Positions 41,828-53,485 of a stretch of 64,000 nucleotides of DNA are shown here, in pieces. Within the stretch, counting starts at the first letter, position 1; every line of letters starts with the position of its first letter. The notes beneath the pieces were generated by a model. It was not told where the DNA came from, searched no databases, and was given only the letters and a program-made list of their open reading frames with translations. The DNA is from Mytilinidion resinicola. Taxonomy: Eukaryota; Ascomycota; Dothideomycetes; Mytilinidiales; Mytilinidiaceae. The stretch spans positions 1,697,656 through 1,761,655 of the forward strand of contig NW_022985442.1 in the NCBI RefSeq assembly GCF_010093595.1, in the 5' to 3' direction. Both the position numbers and the translations under genes were made by a program.

Positions 41828-44800
41828 ATGGCGCCCTCACCTCGGAAAACAGCGTCGACTTTCGACCAGACATGGCACGAGACCGATGTGAACTTCCTCA
41901 ACCCAGCCTCTCTACCACTCCAAAAGATCCCCCGGGCCTGGGAACGCGCACCAAAGTCACCCTACGCGCGCGACCGAGGATACAAGAAAGTTTGGCATAA
42001 ACATGGGCTAAGATCGCACTCGACGGGCGAGCAAACGTCGACCACGAACGCCGGAGACGAAGAGCAGGATATGTCCCGATCGCCTACACGCGCTGTGAAA
42101 AAGTTGCGACTGAAGAATGAGGACGCTTTAGGGAACAATGTCACAATCGAGACCAAGAAACCAGCTTTTAGTGCTACGCGCTGGGATCGAAGGAAGAGTG
42201 GACTTCCCAGTATGCCAAGATTCCGCGTGCCATTGAGTACCGATACTGACGACTATATGTAGGGAAAAAGCCACATCAGACGACCCTGGACCTGGAGGAT
42301 CTGGAACCAGCTGATGGACAAGTGGAAGATGCCGCTTCTGAACCCGATGACCAAGAGGGAGCAGAAAGTGCCGCATTTGAGCACGATAGCATGCTACAGC
42401 CTGAAAATGCGACGATTAACCAAGCCGCAACTGCGCATGCTGCCTCCTCACGCGTCTCCTTATCGAGTACCGCGAACGACTCGACATTCTCCTTCATTTT
42501 CGGCGAGCACGATGAGGAACCATCTACCCGTGACAATGGCAGCTATGTGGAGTTGGATCACATCTGCAACTCCAGTTCACCCTCCGCAGCGGGAGAGAAC
42601 GAGTTAGGTACCGATGAAACCGAATTCACCATTTCCACGGACGAGGTGGTAATGAACAGCGATGTCCTTCCAATCGAGACCCCAATTTCACCAATTCCTC
42701 AGCACCCTCAGTCACCACCACACCAAATCTTAGCAGACACTTGCGACGCTGTGGACATTACGGGGGTTTCTGTGGGCACCAGTGTATTAGAACAGGCAAC
42801 ATCGTTTTCTGCCACAGTAACGAGCCCATTGGACCAATCAGAACCTTTCCTAGAACAATCAGAAGTCGGAAACATGGAGGAAGAGACTTCTGCCATCGGG
42901 CTTGAAGCAATGATGGAAACCAGCATTCTAGTCCAGGCAACAGCGTCGATTGTTCCCGAACATGTAACGTGGGGCCAGCCTGAGCAATCAGAGCCAGCAC
43001 TCATCGACAACATCGAAGAGGATGCCATCGTGGCTGAACACGACTGTCAAAGGGAAGTCTCTGAAGCTACTGAGGAAAAAATCAAAGAGTCTTGCAACCA
43101 CCCACAGACTCTAGATGAATCCGAGATTGACTGGGAGTCGGACAACGACGTTGATGCAGTTGATTCCGAGTCTGCTATTCAGGATACGACCGTTGTCCAA
43201 GAAGTAGAACTCGTCGGCGACGGTCCAGCAGCAGATATCGAAGAGCCATGCAGCGAGCCTCAGTCTTTGGACGACTCCGATATTAACTGGGAGTCAGACA
43301 GCGAGATCGAGGCGGTTGTTCCCGAATCCACTATCCAGGATAAGACCGTTACTAGAGATGCAGAAACTCAAGGTGCGACTATTTCAGAAAATGACAGTCC
43401 TTCTAAGGATGACCATGGACTCGAGATCACCGAGAGTCCTGATGTTGCCGAGCATGCGAACGAATCTACTACCGAAGTGCTGGAGGAGTCTACTATTGAG
43501 GAGACGTTGAATATTGAGAATGAAACAATGGAACTGGCCGAAAGGCAGGTGTCCACCGAGACATCAGACGAATCCAGAGCATCTCATGTGGCCGGCGGAA
43601 ATGTTGAAGAGCTAGTATTACCTACGACCACTACAAACGCAGATGAAGAGTCTACACTTCCCGGCGACGACGATATGGCAATCGATAGCATTGCCGATGG
43701 ATTGACACTAGCACCGCCATCCGACAACACTCTGATCTCAGAGCAAACTGAACCAAAGCTACGCTCGCCAGCACGACCAGCCAGACTGGAAGTTACCCAG
43801 GATGACCTCACAGCGCACCTTGACGACGATACTGCGTTACTGAAGGACTTCCTTACTCGTGCTGCGGCAAGCAAATTAAACAAAGCCCACAAAGCGGCCA
43901 CCATTGCACGTCGGTCGTCTCTCTCGCATCGACGCGACTCCGACGTGATCCGTCACGCTCTCGCATCTCCTCGAAAAATCCTTGAAGATAAAGATGTCAA
44001 CTCTCCCTCGCCACAAAAATCTTACGACGACACGGCTACTCTTGATCTCACTCAAACTCTCACCCTTGATCCCACGCCAAGTAGCCCAACCGCAGATTCA
44101 ACACCTGAAGACGCAGACGTGGCGGGAGTTACCAAGTCGTCATCAAGGCGCTCAACGCGGACTCGGAAATCTCGCATTCCCCCCCCGTCATCCCATGCGC
44201 AGCAACAGCAAACTCCAAAGAGCATACCAGTCCGCCGTGTCGATGGAGGAGAGCCAATCGTCCTCAGACGTACGGAGGCGCAAGAACTTGGCATCCTTAC
44301 TCGTACTAATACCCGCAAAAACAAGATGGGTGCTGTATCGGCCTACGCCAGAGTTCTAAAACTTGCGACCGAAAAGCCTGTTTCTCCCGGCTCTGCCATT
44401 GACGAGAGCGCAGATGGGCAGCGAGAGGGTGCCGCAGCTGGCGAACGCAAGTCCGTGAAATGGGACGAGACGCTAGTCTACTTCCAAGAAAACGCGAAAG
44501 GGGAGGTTCTTGCTGTTGAGGCGCCTGCAGATATCGAGATGGTAGACGCGCCTGGCGAGGAGGCAACTACTTTGAGCATTAGCGCGCCGTCTGCGAAGCC
44601 GACGTCGAAAGCGAAGGATAAGAGCTCCTCTACGCCACGGGTTCGCCGCCTTCGCCGCCTAGGCGCTGCGAATGGGACACCTGGGAAGGGCCTTTTAGAG
44701 CCTGCCTCTCTACTTCCAGAGGAGGTGCAGGCAGAGGTGGCGGAGGAGAAAAAGAAGATTGTAAAGCCTAGGGCTCGTAAACCACCTGTCGCCACTTCAG

Positions 44801-45069
44801 GAGATGCGACGCCGCCAGCAGCAAAGATACCGAAGCTAGATATTGCTGCGCCTACGCCACCGTCGCCAGAGGAGCAAGAAACCAAAGAGATTAAAGAGAG
44901 AAAAAGCAGAATTGCTACACCGCGGAAAGGCAAGATTCCTGTTAGCAAAACTACGACTACGACGGTTCCGGTAGATGGGAAAGAGAACCGGCTTGCTACC
45001 GGCTTGCCGAAGAAAGCCCTTGGTGTAGAGGGCGGGCTGCCGCGGAGGAGGGCACCTCGTAAGCTCTAA
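41828..45069 (+). CDS. Large disordered protein of unknown function
   Basis: Exons 41828-42209 and 42263-45069 (53-bp intron, CCCA|gtatgc...tgtag|GG) give 1062 aa. Residues ~10-60 (TFDQTWHETDVNFLNPASLPLQKIPRAWE) look conserved and possibly folded. The next ~450 residues are very acidic, with two related blocks, SLDDSDINWESDSEIEAV and TLDESEIDWESDNDVDAV, that form an internal duplication. The C-terminal third is basic with SRRSTRTRKSRIP, RKNKMGAVSAYARVLKLA, SVKWDETLVYF, RRLRRLGAANGTPGKG and AT-hook-like RKP/GRG-free basic patches. This composition suggests a nuclear chromatin- or chromosome-associated protein. I do not recognise the family. Confidence 0.75.
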
Positions 45070-46389
45070 TCACGATGCTTATGGGATGTCTCCTGGTGAT
45101 TCTGCTGACTGTTAGAGAAGGGACTAGGATCCCAAGAGCTCCTGGTCTCTAATGTGGCGGCACTAGAAGAATGAGGCCGATGTTTGCTTGATGTGGAGCG
45201 AGATTATCTTTTCTTTCTAGAGTTTGAGTCTGGCATTTTCTGATGAAAGGCGTTTGCATGGCGGTGCATGTTGCGTTTCATACCCGGCAATCGGCATTTT
45301 GGTGTCTCTTGGAGTAGATTTGTGTTTTGGATAGTGGGTATGACTTCTAGGAACGAATGAACGAGTGAGGCTTTTATCTTGATTCTTCCTTTGCGTGATT
45401 GATTTTAGGTGCGAGTTCGACATGTGGTGCCTATGGTGAGTCGTTCCTTTACAAACTACGCCGGGGTGTACGCAGTCGAAGGCTAACAAACACTCTCACA
45501 GTCTTGACTTACCTTGTCACAAGGTGTATTGATTAAAATGTCATATCAAAATGTCATCGGGTGGCCTAAACGGTGAAGGCCCACGCAGAGGTGCGCCCAA
45601 CGTGGCGCTGTTATATGGATAACACGGTTGATTCGGTAACTTCTTCTACAACTTTCTTCACGTTTTGTCCATGTCGCGTGGGCCAATGCGTGGTGAGGAA
45701 CATACCACTCCTGATGTGCATTTTCTCAGCGCGATGGTCTTTTTTTTTCAAAGATCTCGTGGTGTTGTTCGTAGGAGCCGCTGTACGAGGCGTCCGAGTT
45801 TCGACTCTCTTTTGGTTCATGACGCTCAGAAAGGGGTGAAGGAGAAGGGGCAATTGACCATTATAACTAGTGGGTTCTGTCGCCTACACGATTGCGATAA
45901 TAGAAGGGACGAAGCGGGATTACAGAATATCCGTTGACGATATTCTCGAGGGTAGATGCAGAGTCAGCTTAGCCGTGCGGTGGTTATACACGATTATCCG
46001 TACTGCATTTTCTCTGCTAGGCGGACTTCCCCACGGACCAAAAACCCATCGTCTTCACTTAGTCGTCTTTTATTGGATCCTTAGCTTATTGAAAACACAT
46101 CTACGAGCATGCTAGAAAGGATCCCACCTTGGTGAAGGTGAACCATGGATTCGACACGAACATGATTGGACACGAAAAGGGGGACCGACCCTAGAAACCA
46201 AATAAAAAAACCAGAGCGCATGCTCTTAGGACACGCATCGATTCACCTATTTAACCCGCATCGAACAGCCTTTCTCGCAACTCAGGCCCACGGACTTGCA
46301 CGCACACCTGCACGCCCACGTACACCACCGCTCGAGTGCTTCAACAGTGACTACGAACATTTACACTGTATCGAAGACACATAGCGAGT
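45070..46389. other. Intergenic region
   Basis: About 1.3 kb between two genes on the plus strand. It has a short direct repeat, (ATC)AAAATGTCAT, twice at about 45535-45555. Nothing else is recognised. Confidence 0.45.
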
Positions 46390-48207
46390 ATGGCTTCGCT
46401 CGTCGACTGGCACGTCATGGACGATTTTACGATATTTCCTGGTATGACAGCGCAAGCTTTCGAAAGCAGTAAAACAGTGGCTAACGATTAAACAGATATG
46501 GGAGACGCAACGCTCACACTGGTTCCTTCTCTAGACGCACCCGAAGAAATCGAAGAATACGGACCGTATCAAGTTGATGGAGCAGGATCGCCGCCGTTTA
46601 ATATGTTTCGTGAACTAGGAGATGAATTCGAAGCCACTGTGTCAAATAGCTCTGGCGGCTCCAACTGGTCGAGTCACTATGAGGGGTGGTGGTCGGATAA
46701 TCCGTATCCCACAGGAGTACTCTCGAATACCGATGACAACTGGTCTGGCTACTACGAGATCAACCGACAGGATACCCTATATCCACAAGTAATACTTGCG
46801 AGCACCGACTCATATCAGGAAGAGGAAAAGGATGTAGAACCCTCCGAAGTTTTAGGCTCGGACGCAGGCGATGACGAAGACTCGGACACTGGCGACGAAG
46901 AAGCCTCTGAAACTGGCGACGAAATATCCCATGAAAGCGACTGCGGACCAGATGTTAACAGCGACGAAGAGGTATACGAAAGCATCGAAATTCCCGAATC
47001 ACACCACTCCAGCAACAAATCAGAAGACCATCACTCCGCCGCTTCCGAGCACGACGAAGAAGAGGAAACAGACTACCAACATCCATACCGCGGTGAAGGG
47101 CAGTATCGAGTATGGCACCACTCTCCATACGGCAAACCCACTTGCGGCAGCACAGTTCACAAGCCCGGGTCACCGAAACTGGACTTCGACCAATCACCCC
47201 GAGGATCGAGTACACCTGATATCGAAGACTCGGAGGATGAATACGAGGCTGTGAAATTGCATAAGACGATTCGAGATTCGCCGTCGAACCACAATAGGAC
47301 TGTATTGTTAGCGGATGTCCATGTACGGCCGCTACGACGCTTACATGCAGGCGGAAAAGTAGGCGGCACAGGCATGACGAAGCTAGCGACGCTGTTGCAG
47401 AAAAATGTGCCTCCAGATACGCCAGATTCAACTGTCGGCGTCCAGTCTCGTGGGAAGAAGAGATCGCGGCCGGACGACGAGCCGCTTCATGGAGTGCCCA
47501 ATCCGTTCACGATGTCGCGCGAAGAGCACCAGGCTCTGGTTGCGAAGGAAGTTGCGAAGAGGAAGGAGCGAGGAGACTCTGATTCCGAAGACGAAGAAGA
47601 AGATGCAGAGGAAGCGAAGCCGGGAGAGGAAGATGCGGAGAGCACACAGCCCCCCAAAAAACGGTCCAGACAGATGAGCGAAGATTCGGATGATGAGGAC
47701 ATCGAGACAAACCAATGGTGGATCCGCTGGGAGTCCTTCAAGGGCGATAAGCCGGACGAGCCCTTTTTCGATCCAGCCTACGGGTCGTACAAGCAGGATG
47801 GAACGCCGAGGGGTCGCAAATCTAGTGTAGGAAACAAAAACGGCGCGAAGAGTCCCCCCCATGAAGGAAGCGGTACAAATGTGAACGGGCTCAGCTTCAC
47901 ACATCCGGGACATTATCCAACCTCGCTAGGTTCTAAGTCTCTAGAAGAGACGCTAAAGGAAATTGACGAGCGGGCCACACCTACCAGTCTCTCCAGTAGA
48001 AGCAGCAGTAGAACTCTAGGACGCACTCCAAGCGTGCCAGGTTCGTTCCCAACGTCGCCGGGATACTCTTCAGCCACTCCAAGTCTTAGCTCCCGCGTAA
48101 GCACGAATGTTCACGCCAATGGAACTCCCGTAGCTCCGGGCTACATTCCAGCTTCGCCGCCAGGTCGCAGTTCTCCGAAAATTAAGATCGAGGATATTGA
48201 TGAGTAG
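46390..48207 (+). CDS. Acidic low-complexity protein of unknown function
   Basis: Exons 46390-46441 and 46496-48207 give 587 aa starting MASLVDWHVMDDFTIFPDMGD. The short first exon is supported by a consensus GTATGA donor, a CTAAC branch point and an in-frame CAG acceptor. The body is rich in Asp/Glu/Ser with tandem (S/T)GDE(E/D) runs near residues 135-165. A likely folded short element is NQWWIRWESFKGDKPDEPFFDPAYGSY (~residues 420-450). The tail is Ser/Pro-rich (SLSSRSSSRTLGRTPSVPGSFPTSPGYSS) with SP-type phosphosites, ending KIKIEDIDE. It is probably nuclear. Family not recognised. Confidence 0.72.
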
Positions 48208-48847
48208 AGCTGACAGAGAGCGTTGTCATCTGTGGGGCCTAATTGGGTCGATGTTACTTCCAGATATTTTGATCTTGTGGAAGAAGAATGTGTGCCTGGT
48301 CTACGACGAATCATCTTTTGTGGGGTTTAGAGGGTATCAAGACGATATAGATGTGATAGTCTCGTTCGGACTAGTCAGGCGGTTGGATGTTCATATTGGG
48401 AGCGCAGAATGATATGTGTATTGCTTGATATACACCCAAATTAGTGACGTCATATAGAGAGGAGAGTATGTAAGAAATAGTCTCATTAATGGAAATGGTC
48501 GGAAAATGGTCTAGGATTGAAAGTGATCCATAATGCGCCAAGGTCCGGAAGAGCAACGAAGTAATTCGTTTTAACTTGATTCATTATTGACTTGCTATGT
48601 CCACCCCAAAATAGGAGCACACTACGGAACCGTTGCATTGCTTGATCCCACCAGGCTGACTAACCGTCATCAGACCGTAATGCCCAACTTGTAACCTTGG
48701 TATCCCAATTCCTTAAACTCCGAGTCGCAGGCCCTCAAGGTCATGACGCTCATACTATCAATACAGCGTACGCAGTCGTTTATTTTGTGAGCACTATTGT
48801 CCGCACTTGACCCATGTGTTCCTAATGTCGCGCATACGGTATTGGAC
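48208..48847. other. Intergenic region
   Basis: 3' flanks of convergent genes. Only short frames. Nothing is recognised. Confidence 0.5.
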
Positions 48848-49453
48848 TTAGACCTGACTCATGGTCGGCCTGCGGATACCGCCGCGCATGTTGACGCCAC
48901 CGGTACCGTTCATGGCCGACAAGGCAGTGGTGATGGCGAAAGTGGCGAACGCGAACCAGAAGAAGGCGGTGGATGCCTGTGCCTCGCGACAGCGCCCGCC
49001 GGTGTCGGGCGAGCTGTTGGTGACCTTGTTGTGGAGGGTGTAGTTCTGTGTTTACATTAGTTGAGTTTCAGGTCGTTTGTTCTCGCGAAGACTCACCTTG
49101 TTGCTGCAGCTATGCACACCGAGGTACGCGGCTGTCGCAATTCCAGCGATTAGGTAGAAGAGGGTGTTGAACGCATCAAGGCCAATGGCGACAATGGGGA
49201 TTGCCAAAGCCTCGATAAAGGCGGCGGCAATGAGGTACAAGAGGGACAGCATGCCGAAGGTGGCCACGAACATGTCGTAGTTCACGATGCTGTGGTTGCC
49301 GTGCACAGCAGTTGCGATCATGTTGCCGATAAGCGCCATGATGATGAGAGTGAAGAGGAACTGATGCTATGTTAGCGATTCCGCAGGTTCTGTGGTGTGT
49401 ATGCGACTTGCCTGGAGGCCGCGCAGGCCGAGGGTGAGTGCTTTGGAAGCCAT
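48848..49453 (-). CDS. NCE102: Nce102-like MARVEL-domain plasma-membrane protein
   Basis: Exons 49453-49412, 49360-49097 and 49045-48848 give 167 aa, close to the usual length (~170). There are four hydrophobic segments: LGLRGLQFLFTLIIMALIGNMI, MFVATFGMLSLLYLIAAAF, IPIVAIGLDAFNTLFYLIAGIATAAYLG and TAFFWFAFATFAITTALSAM. The family pattern NHSIVNYDMFVATFGML, GLDAFNTLFYLI and SSPDTGGRCREAQASTAFFW is diagnostic. In yeast Nce102 organises eisosome/MCC membrane domains and senses sphingolipids. The first intron has a GC donor (CAG|GCAAGT...CATCAG), the second a normal GT donor. Confidence 0.95.
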
Positions 49454-51325
49454 GCCGATTGTTTTGGTGGTATATATTTAGGGCGCGAAGTAGGTGAGTG
49501 AGAGGTTTGTAGGTGGAGGTGGAGGAGAAGCTGTGTGGGAGTAGAGCAAAAGCCTGCGAGTGGTGAGAAATATAAGCAAAGCTACCTAGGCCAATACGTC
49601 ATCACACTCACCTAGCGTTCTAATGATGGCGGGCGCCAGTCGAGACTTTACTTAGGTGCGGGCTGCTCGGAAGCTTCAATATCTCAGACAGCGTGATGGG
49701 CCGACGATGTCTTGCGAGGTCTTGCGAAGTCTGTGAAGTTGTTGTTGGTGCTGTTCTCTCCCCGCGACGATTATTACGTGGCGTGAGGCTTGTTGCACTG
49801 AGCAGCAGAACCCCAGAACGGTCCGTTGCAGGCGGCAACGCCACAAGCTGGGAGCGCATAGTGGCGTGTGCAAGGCTGGCAAGGCAAGGACCTGCATTTC
49901 ATCATCGATATTTGATCGATCTGACGGTGAATGCTAGCCGTCATCCATCATGTGATGACCTCGGAAGTCCTCCGTAGCATTAACACCAGGTTTTTGGAGC
50001 CTCACAGACTATGAGCATGGGAGAAAGAACTCAGCAAACGAGCTGCTCTAAGAGTCTAAAAGCATGTCATAGTGCAATGCCGGATCGTGTAGAAGACTTT
50101 GTATTGGTCTAAACAGACCAAGTAGCTACAAGGTCGTGGAACAGGCGTGGAGCCATACAAGGGGGTAACATGAGCGGGCCAGCTGCCCTCCCTGCAAGTT
50201 TTGGGGGCGTTATAGTAAAGTCCTAGAGAAATAGCATGGATACGACTATAATGCCCCTAAAACTTGCAGGGAGGGCAGCTGGCCCGCTCATGTTACCCCC
50301 TTGTATGTAAAGGTAGACGGACGGCTGGCCATAACCGAGGTCATGTGATCAGGGCACGTGATGTAGAGTGCGTGACGGTGTTACGTGTGGACGGACGTAT
50401 CGCGATGGACGTCGCGTTACGGCCATGACGAGGCATTATTCGTCTTTGCTTGGTAAACTTGTTGTTGTGTTCTAAGCTGCGTGCGAAGAAAAAATGACAT
50501 TATAGTACCTTCCATCCTTACAACCTTGCTTCTAGAGTTCTGATGAGATGCTGGCCACCCCAAACGAAACGGTGAAACACAGAATCATGACGAGGGAACG
50601 AATGTGCCAAGATGGAGGAAAATCTCACGCAAATCTTCACAAGCTGAGAATTCATAATGAGAATTGGGATAGTAGAATCTGCTCGACGGCCCATGCAACT
50701 CCATGAAACTTGCCACCTGTCCCAGTGCTACCCAATAGACCTCCCAACTTCGAAAGTCAACCTGTAATTTTCTCAAAACGCCCGATTAAATGCGCCTAGC
50801 CTAGCATGGACAGCAGTGCCTAGGTGAAGAATGTGAGAGAAAAACTAGAGCGACCAAGTATGCTGGCAAGGAAAAGTGGTATCATTCGTTCGAAAACGCG
50901 TCTAGGGCATACCTAGGTACTTCGGCAATAGCTCTTGGTTTCGGAGCTCCTTTGGGCGCCTTTACCCCTTTGAGCGCCTTTCCTTAGCAGCTGCACGCCC
51001 TACAAACTTGTAGGGACCGTTGGTGTGCATACCTTTTCGTGATCTGCAAGTTTAAAATAGTAGTTCGTCAACTTCCTTTCGTGATTCTTCAACTAGAGTT
51101 CCTCAACTAGGTTTGATGGTCCTTCCACTGGTTGTAGTGGTTCCTCGACAGGTTGTCTTGGCTCCTCGACCGGTTCTAGTGGTCCATCGGCCTTACTCTC
51201 TGCTTTCCTCCCACTACCAAAGGTTTGCGTGTGATTTTGTTTTTTGGAACCTACAAAACGTGACCAAGTCAATACGCGACTACAGAAAAGACGAAGGAAG
51301 CGCGGAAGAGGCATTTGAGAAGATG
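49454..51325. other. Intergenic region with a foldback MITE
   Basis: About 1.9 kb between the Nce102 5' end and the SWI/SNF gene 3' end. It holds the foldback element 50159-50303. Short direct repeats with GGTT(C/G)TTCCTCGAC-like units occur at 51110-51190. No gene is recognised. Confidence 0.5.
50159..50303. mobile_element. Foldback MITE, 145 bp with ~59-bp inverted repeats
   Basis: CAAGGGGGTAACATGAGCGG at the left end is mirrored by GTTACCCCCTTG at the right end. The arms pair over ~59 bp with two G/A mismatches, leaving a ~27-bp loop. TA dinucleotides flank both ends (50157-50158 and 50304-50305), as expected for Tc1/mariner-type insertion. There is no coding capacity. Near-identical arms imply recent origin. 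Confidence 0.93.
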
Positions 51326-53012
51326 CTAGTGCTTCTGTCTTGCCAACCATAATGCCACGCTTTCCCGCGCCAAATCAGAGCCCCAGACGCTCTCCTTGCC
51401 ACCACGGTTCCACTCCTCGCCGACTCCGTCTTCACCGCCGCCACGTGCAGCTTCGCCGAGGATGACTTCAATGTCGCGCTGCTGGCTGCTGATCCAGCGC
51501 TTGACAAAGTTGACGGGGTCCTTGGACATCGAGGTGAGAAAGGCGTGTTTTGCTTTCGAGTGCGAGATAGCTTGCACAATGAGCGTCAGGTTCTCGTCCA
51601 TGCCAGCGATCGTCTCGAGGATATCCTTGTGCTTTTGGGTGCGGAACATGGTCGATATCATGGGTCGCAGTGGGTCCTCTAAAGCGACTTGTACATCGAA
51701 TACGGTGGGTCTGGAGGGCTGGATTCCAGAGTCCGAGGAGGGTGAGATGTAGTCCTTGTCAACACGAATAGTGTATGGAATTTGGAGAGGCGGCAGAGCA
51801 AGCAAGTGTGGTGCGATGGCGTTTGGTAGATACGGGAAAAACAGAGTGTCGCTGTTGAAGATCTGAGGTGGGTTAGTTCTGATATCTATCTGAAACAATG
51901 GAAAAGAACATACTTCTCTGAGACGATCATCACAGATTATTTTGCGGTTGTCATCGTCCTCTTGTAAGCCCTGACTCTTGACGTATTCCCAGATGCCCAT
52001 TATCACACCGGCACGGTCTTCCTCATCTGTGTCAAGCAGCTCAGCCAAGGGCTTGCTCAGGCGGTATCGCTCGGGATTCTCGTAGCGTTGTAGGTTGACT
52101 GTGATGTTGATATTCTCATCGCCCTTGCGCTCAAACTCCAGCTGGCTGAAATTGGCCTCCGCGGACATGTTGGGCGGGGCATTGGGGTTGTTGTTTGCGT
52201 TTTCGGGTCGCTTCCATTCAATTTGCGTGAAACCATCGGGCTGGAGGCTTTTTGGGCGGTCGAAGTCAACGACGACAGACTTGAAGAAGTGCGAGAACAT
52301 CTTCGGCCGCGTTGCTGGCGTGGCCTTCTTGGTCGCCTCGTCGCCGTCCTCCATAGCATTCGAGTCGCTCTCTTCTGCGGCAGCTTCATCGCCTGCCTCG
52401 GGCTCCAGTCCGAGGTCCGCGTCCTCGTCCAGCAGCCGTCCTTGTATCTTGACTCTGTAGGTGGCCGTCGTCTCGCTTTCGAAATCAAAGGCATCGGGGT
52501 CCATGCTGGTATTCTGCCATGGCTGGTTCTCTGCAGTATTCGAGATCCAGATGCGCATGGTGCCATAGCGAGGCGTCTGGGTGCGGGTGACGGAGTCTTG
52601 GATGTCGAGCTTCTTGCGCATCATTGTCGCATCCATCGTGCGCTCGATCTCGCGCAGCTCCCGGTACCGTTGGACGCCATCGCCAATGCAGATATTCTCC
52701 ACGCCATCGGGCATGTTCTTGTCGGTGGGCTTCCTGCTCTGGCGCTTCATGAGCTCGCGGCGGGCAGCCTCGTGGGCCTGCTGGAGCTGCATGTGCTGCT
52801 GCGTGGGCGCGGCTTGCTGGTTGGCGAGCATGGGCCCTGGTTTGCGGAACGTTTGCTCCAGGTCAGCGCGACTGATCATGGTTGCGGGCGTCGTGGTGAA
52901 TGGACAAAAAGAGATGGGATGGGAGCGTACCTGGCCCACGGCGAGGTGTCGTCGCATGTGGAGAGTGCTGGGCGGCCTGCGGGTCTAGGTAATTCCGGTA
53001 CTGAGCCTGCAT
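51326..53012 (-). CDS. SNF12: SWI/SNF-type chromatin remodelling subunit (Swp73/BAF60 family)
   Basis: Exons 53012-52931, 52836-51914 and 51862-51326 give 513 aa. Intron 2 (51 nt) is a multiple of three, so the unspliced frame stays open; splicing restores RLREIFNSDTLFF. An N-terminal Gln-rich part precedes RYRELREIERTMDATMMRKKLDIQDS and RIWISNTAENQPW. The SWIB domain is ERYRLSKPLAELLDTDEEDRAGVIMGIWEYVKSQGL plus DDRLREIF. Then come PPLQIPYTIRVDKDY and a C-terminal helix region ending VALWLARQKH. The order matches yeast Snf12/Rsc6 and animal BAF60. Filamentous fungi typically carry one such gene serving both SWI/SNF and RSC complexes. An ATG inside intron 1 (MISRADLEQ) is a weaker alternative start. 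Confidence 0.93.
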
Positions 53013-53485
53013 GGCGTGTCGCTTGCTGTCGAATTCTCGGCGACGATGGGGGCGGCGCGACGGAGGGGGCACGTCTGGGTGAATGCTGATGGAGATGATG
53101 GAGATGCGATGCTTTTGCCAACTACGCGTCGAAAGGAGGTACCTGCACTGCAGCAGGGCTGGACAATGCGCGTCCCTATTCGCCTAGAGGCAACGCGGGG
53201 CTGTCGCCCACTTTCACCCCATCGTCTCTCGGGGGACCGAATGGTCTCGTGAGATCCCCAAGAGCTGTATAAGACGGCGCCGGGCCCGGGTGGAGGGCGA
53301 GGGCATCGCCAGAGCACGCCTCAGCTCCGATACATTCATCTCCATTCGTCCTTTAGTAACTCCGAGGAGTGCATCACCACAAGTCATAGTCCGCTCCACT
53401 GCTCTCGATACATTCGCATTATCCACATATCGACTTACCCATCCAGTTGCTCTCTTTCTTTCATACTACCCTTCTGCTCAGTCAA
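53013..53485. promoter_or_regulatory. Divergent upstream region
   Basis: 473 bp between the start codons of the SWI/SNF gene (-) and the amidohydrolase (+). No specific binding site is recognised. Confidence 0.4.
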
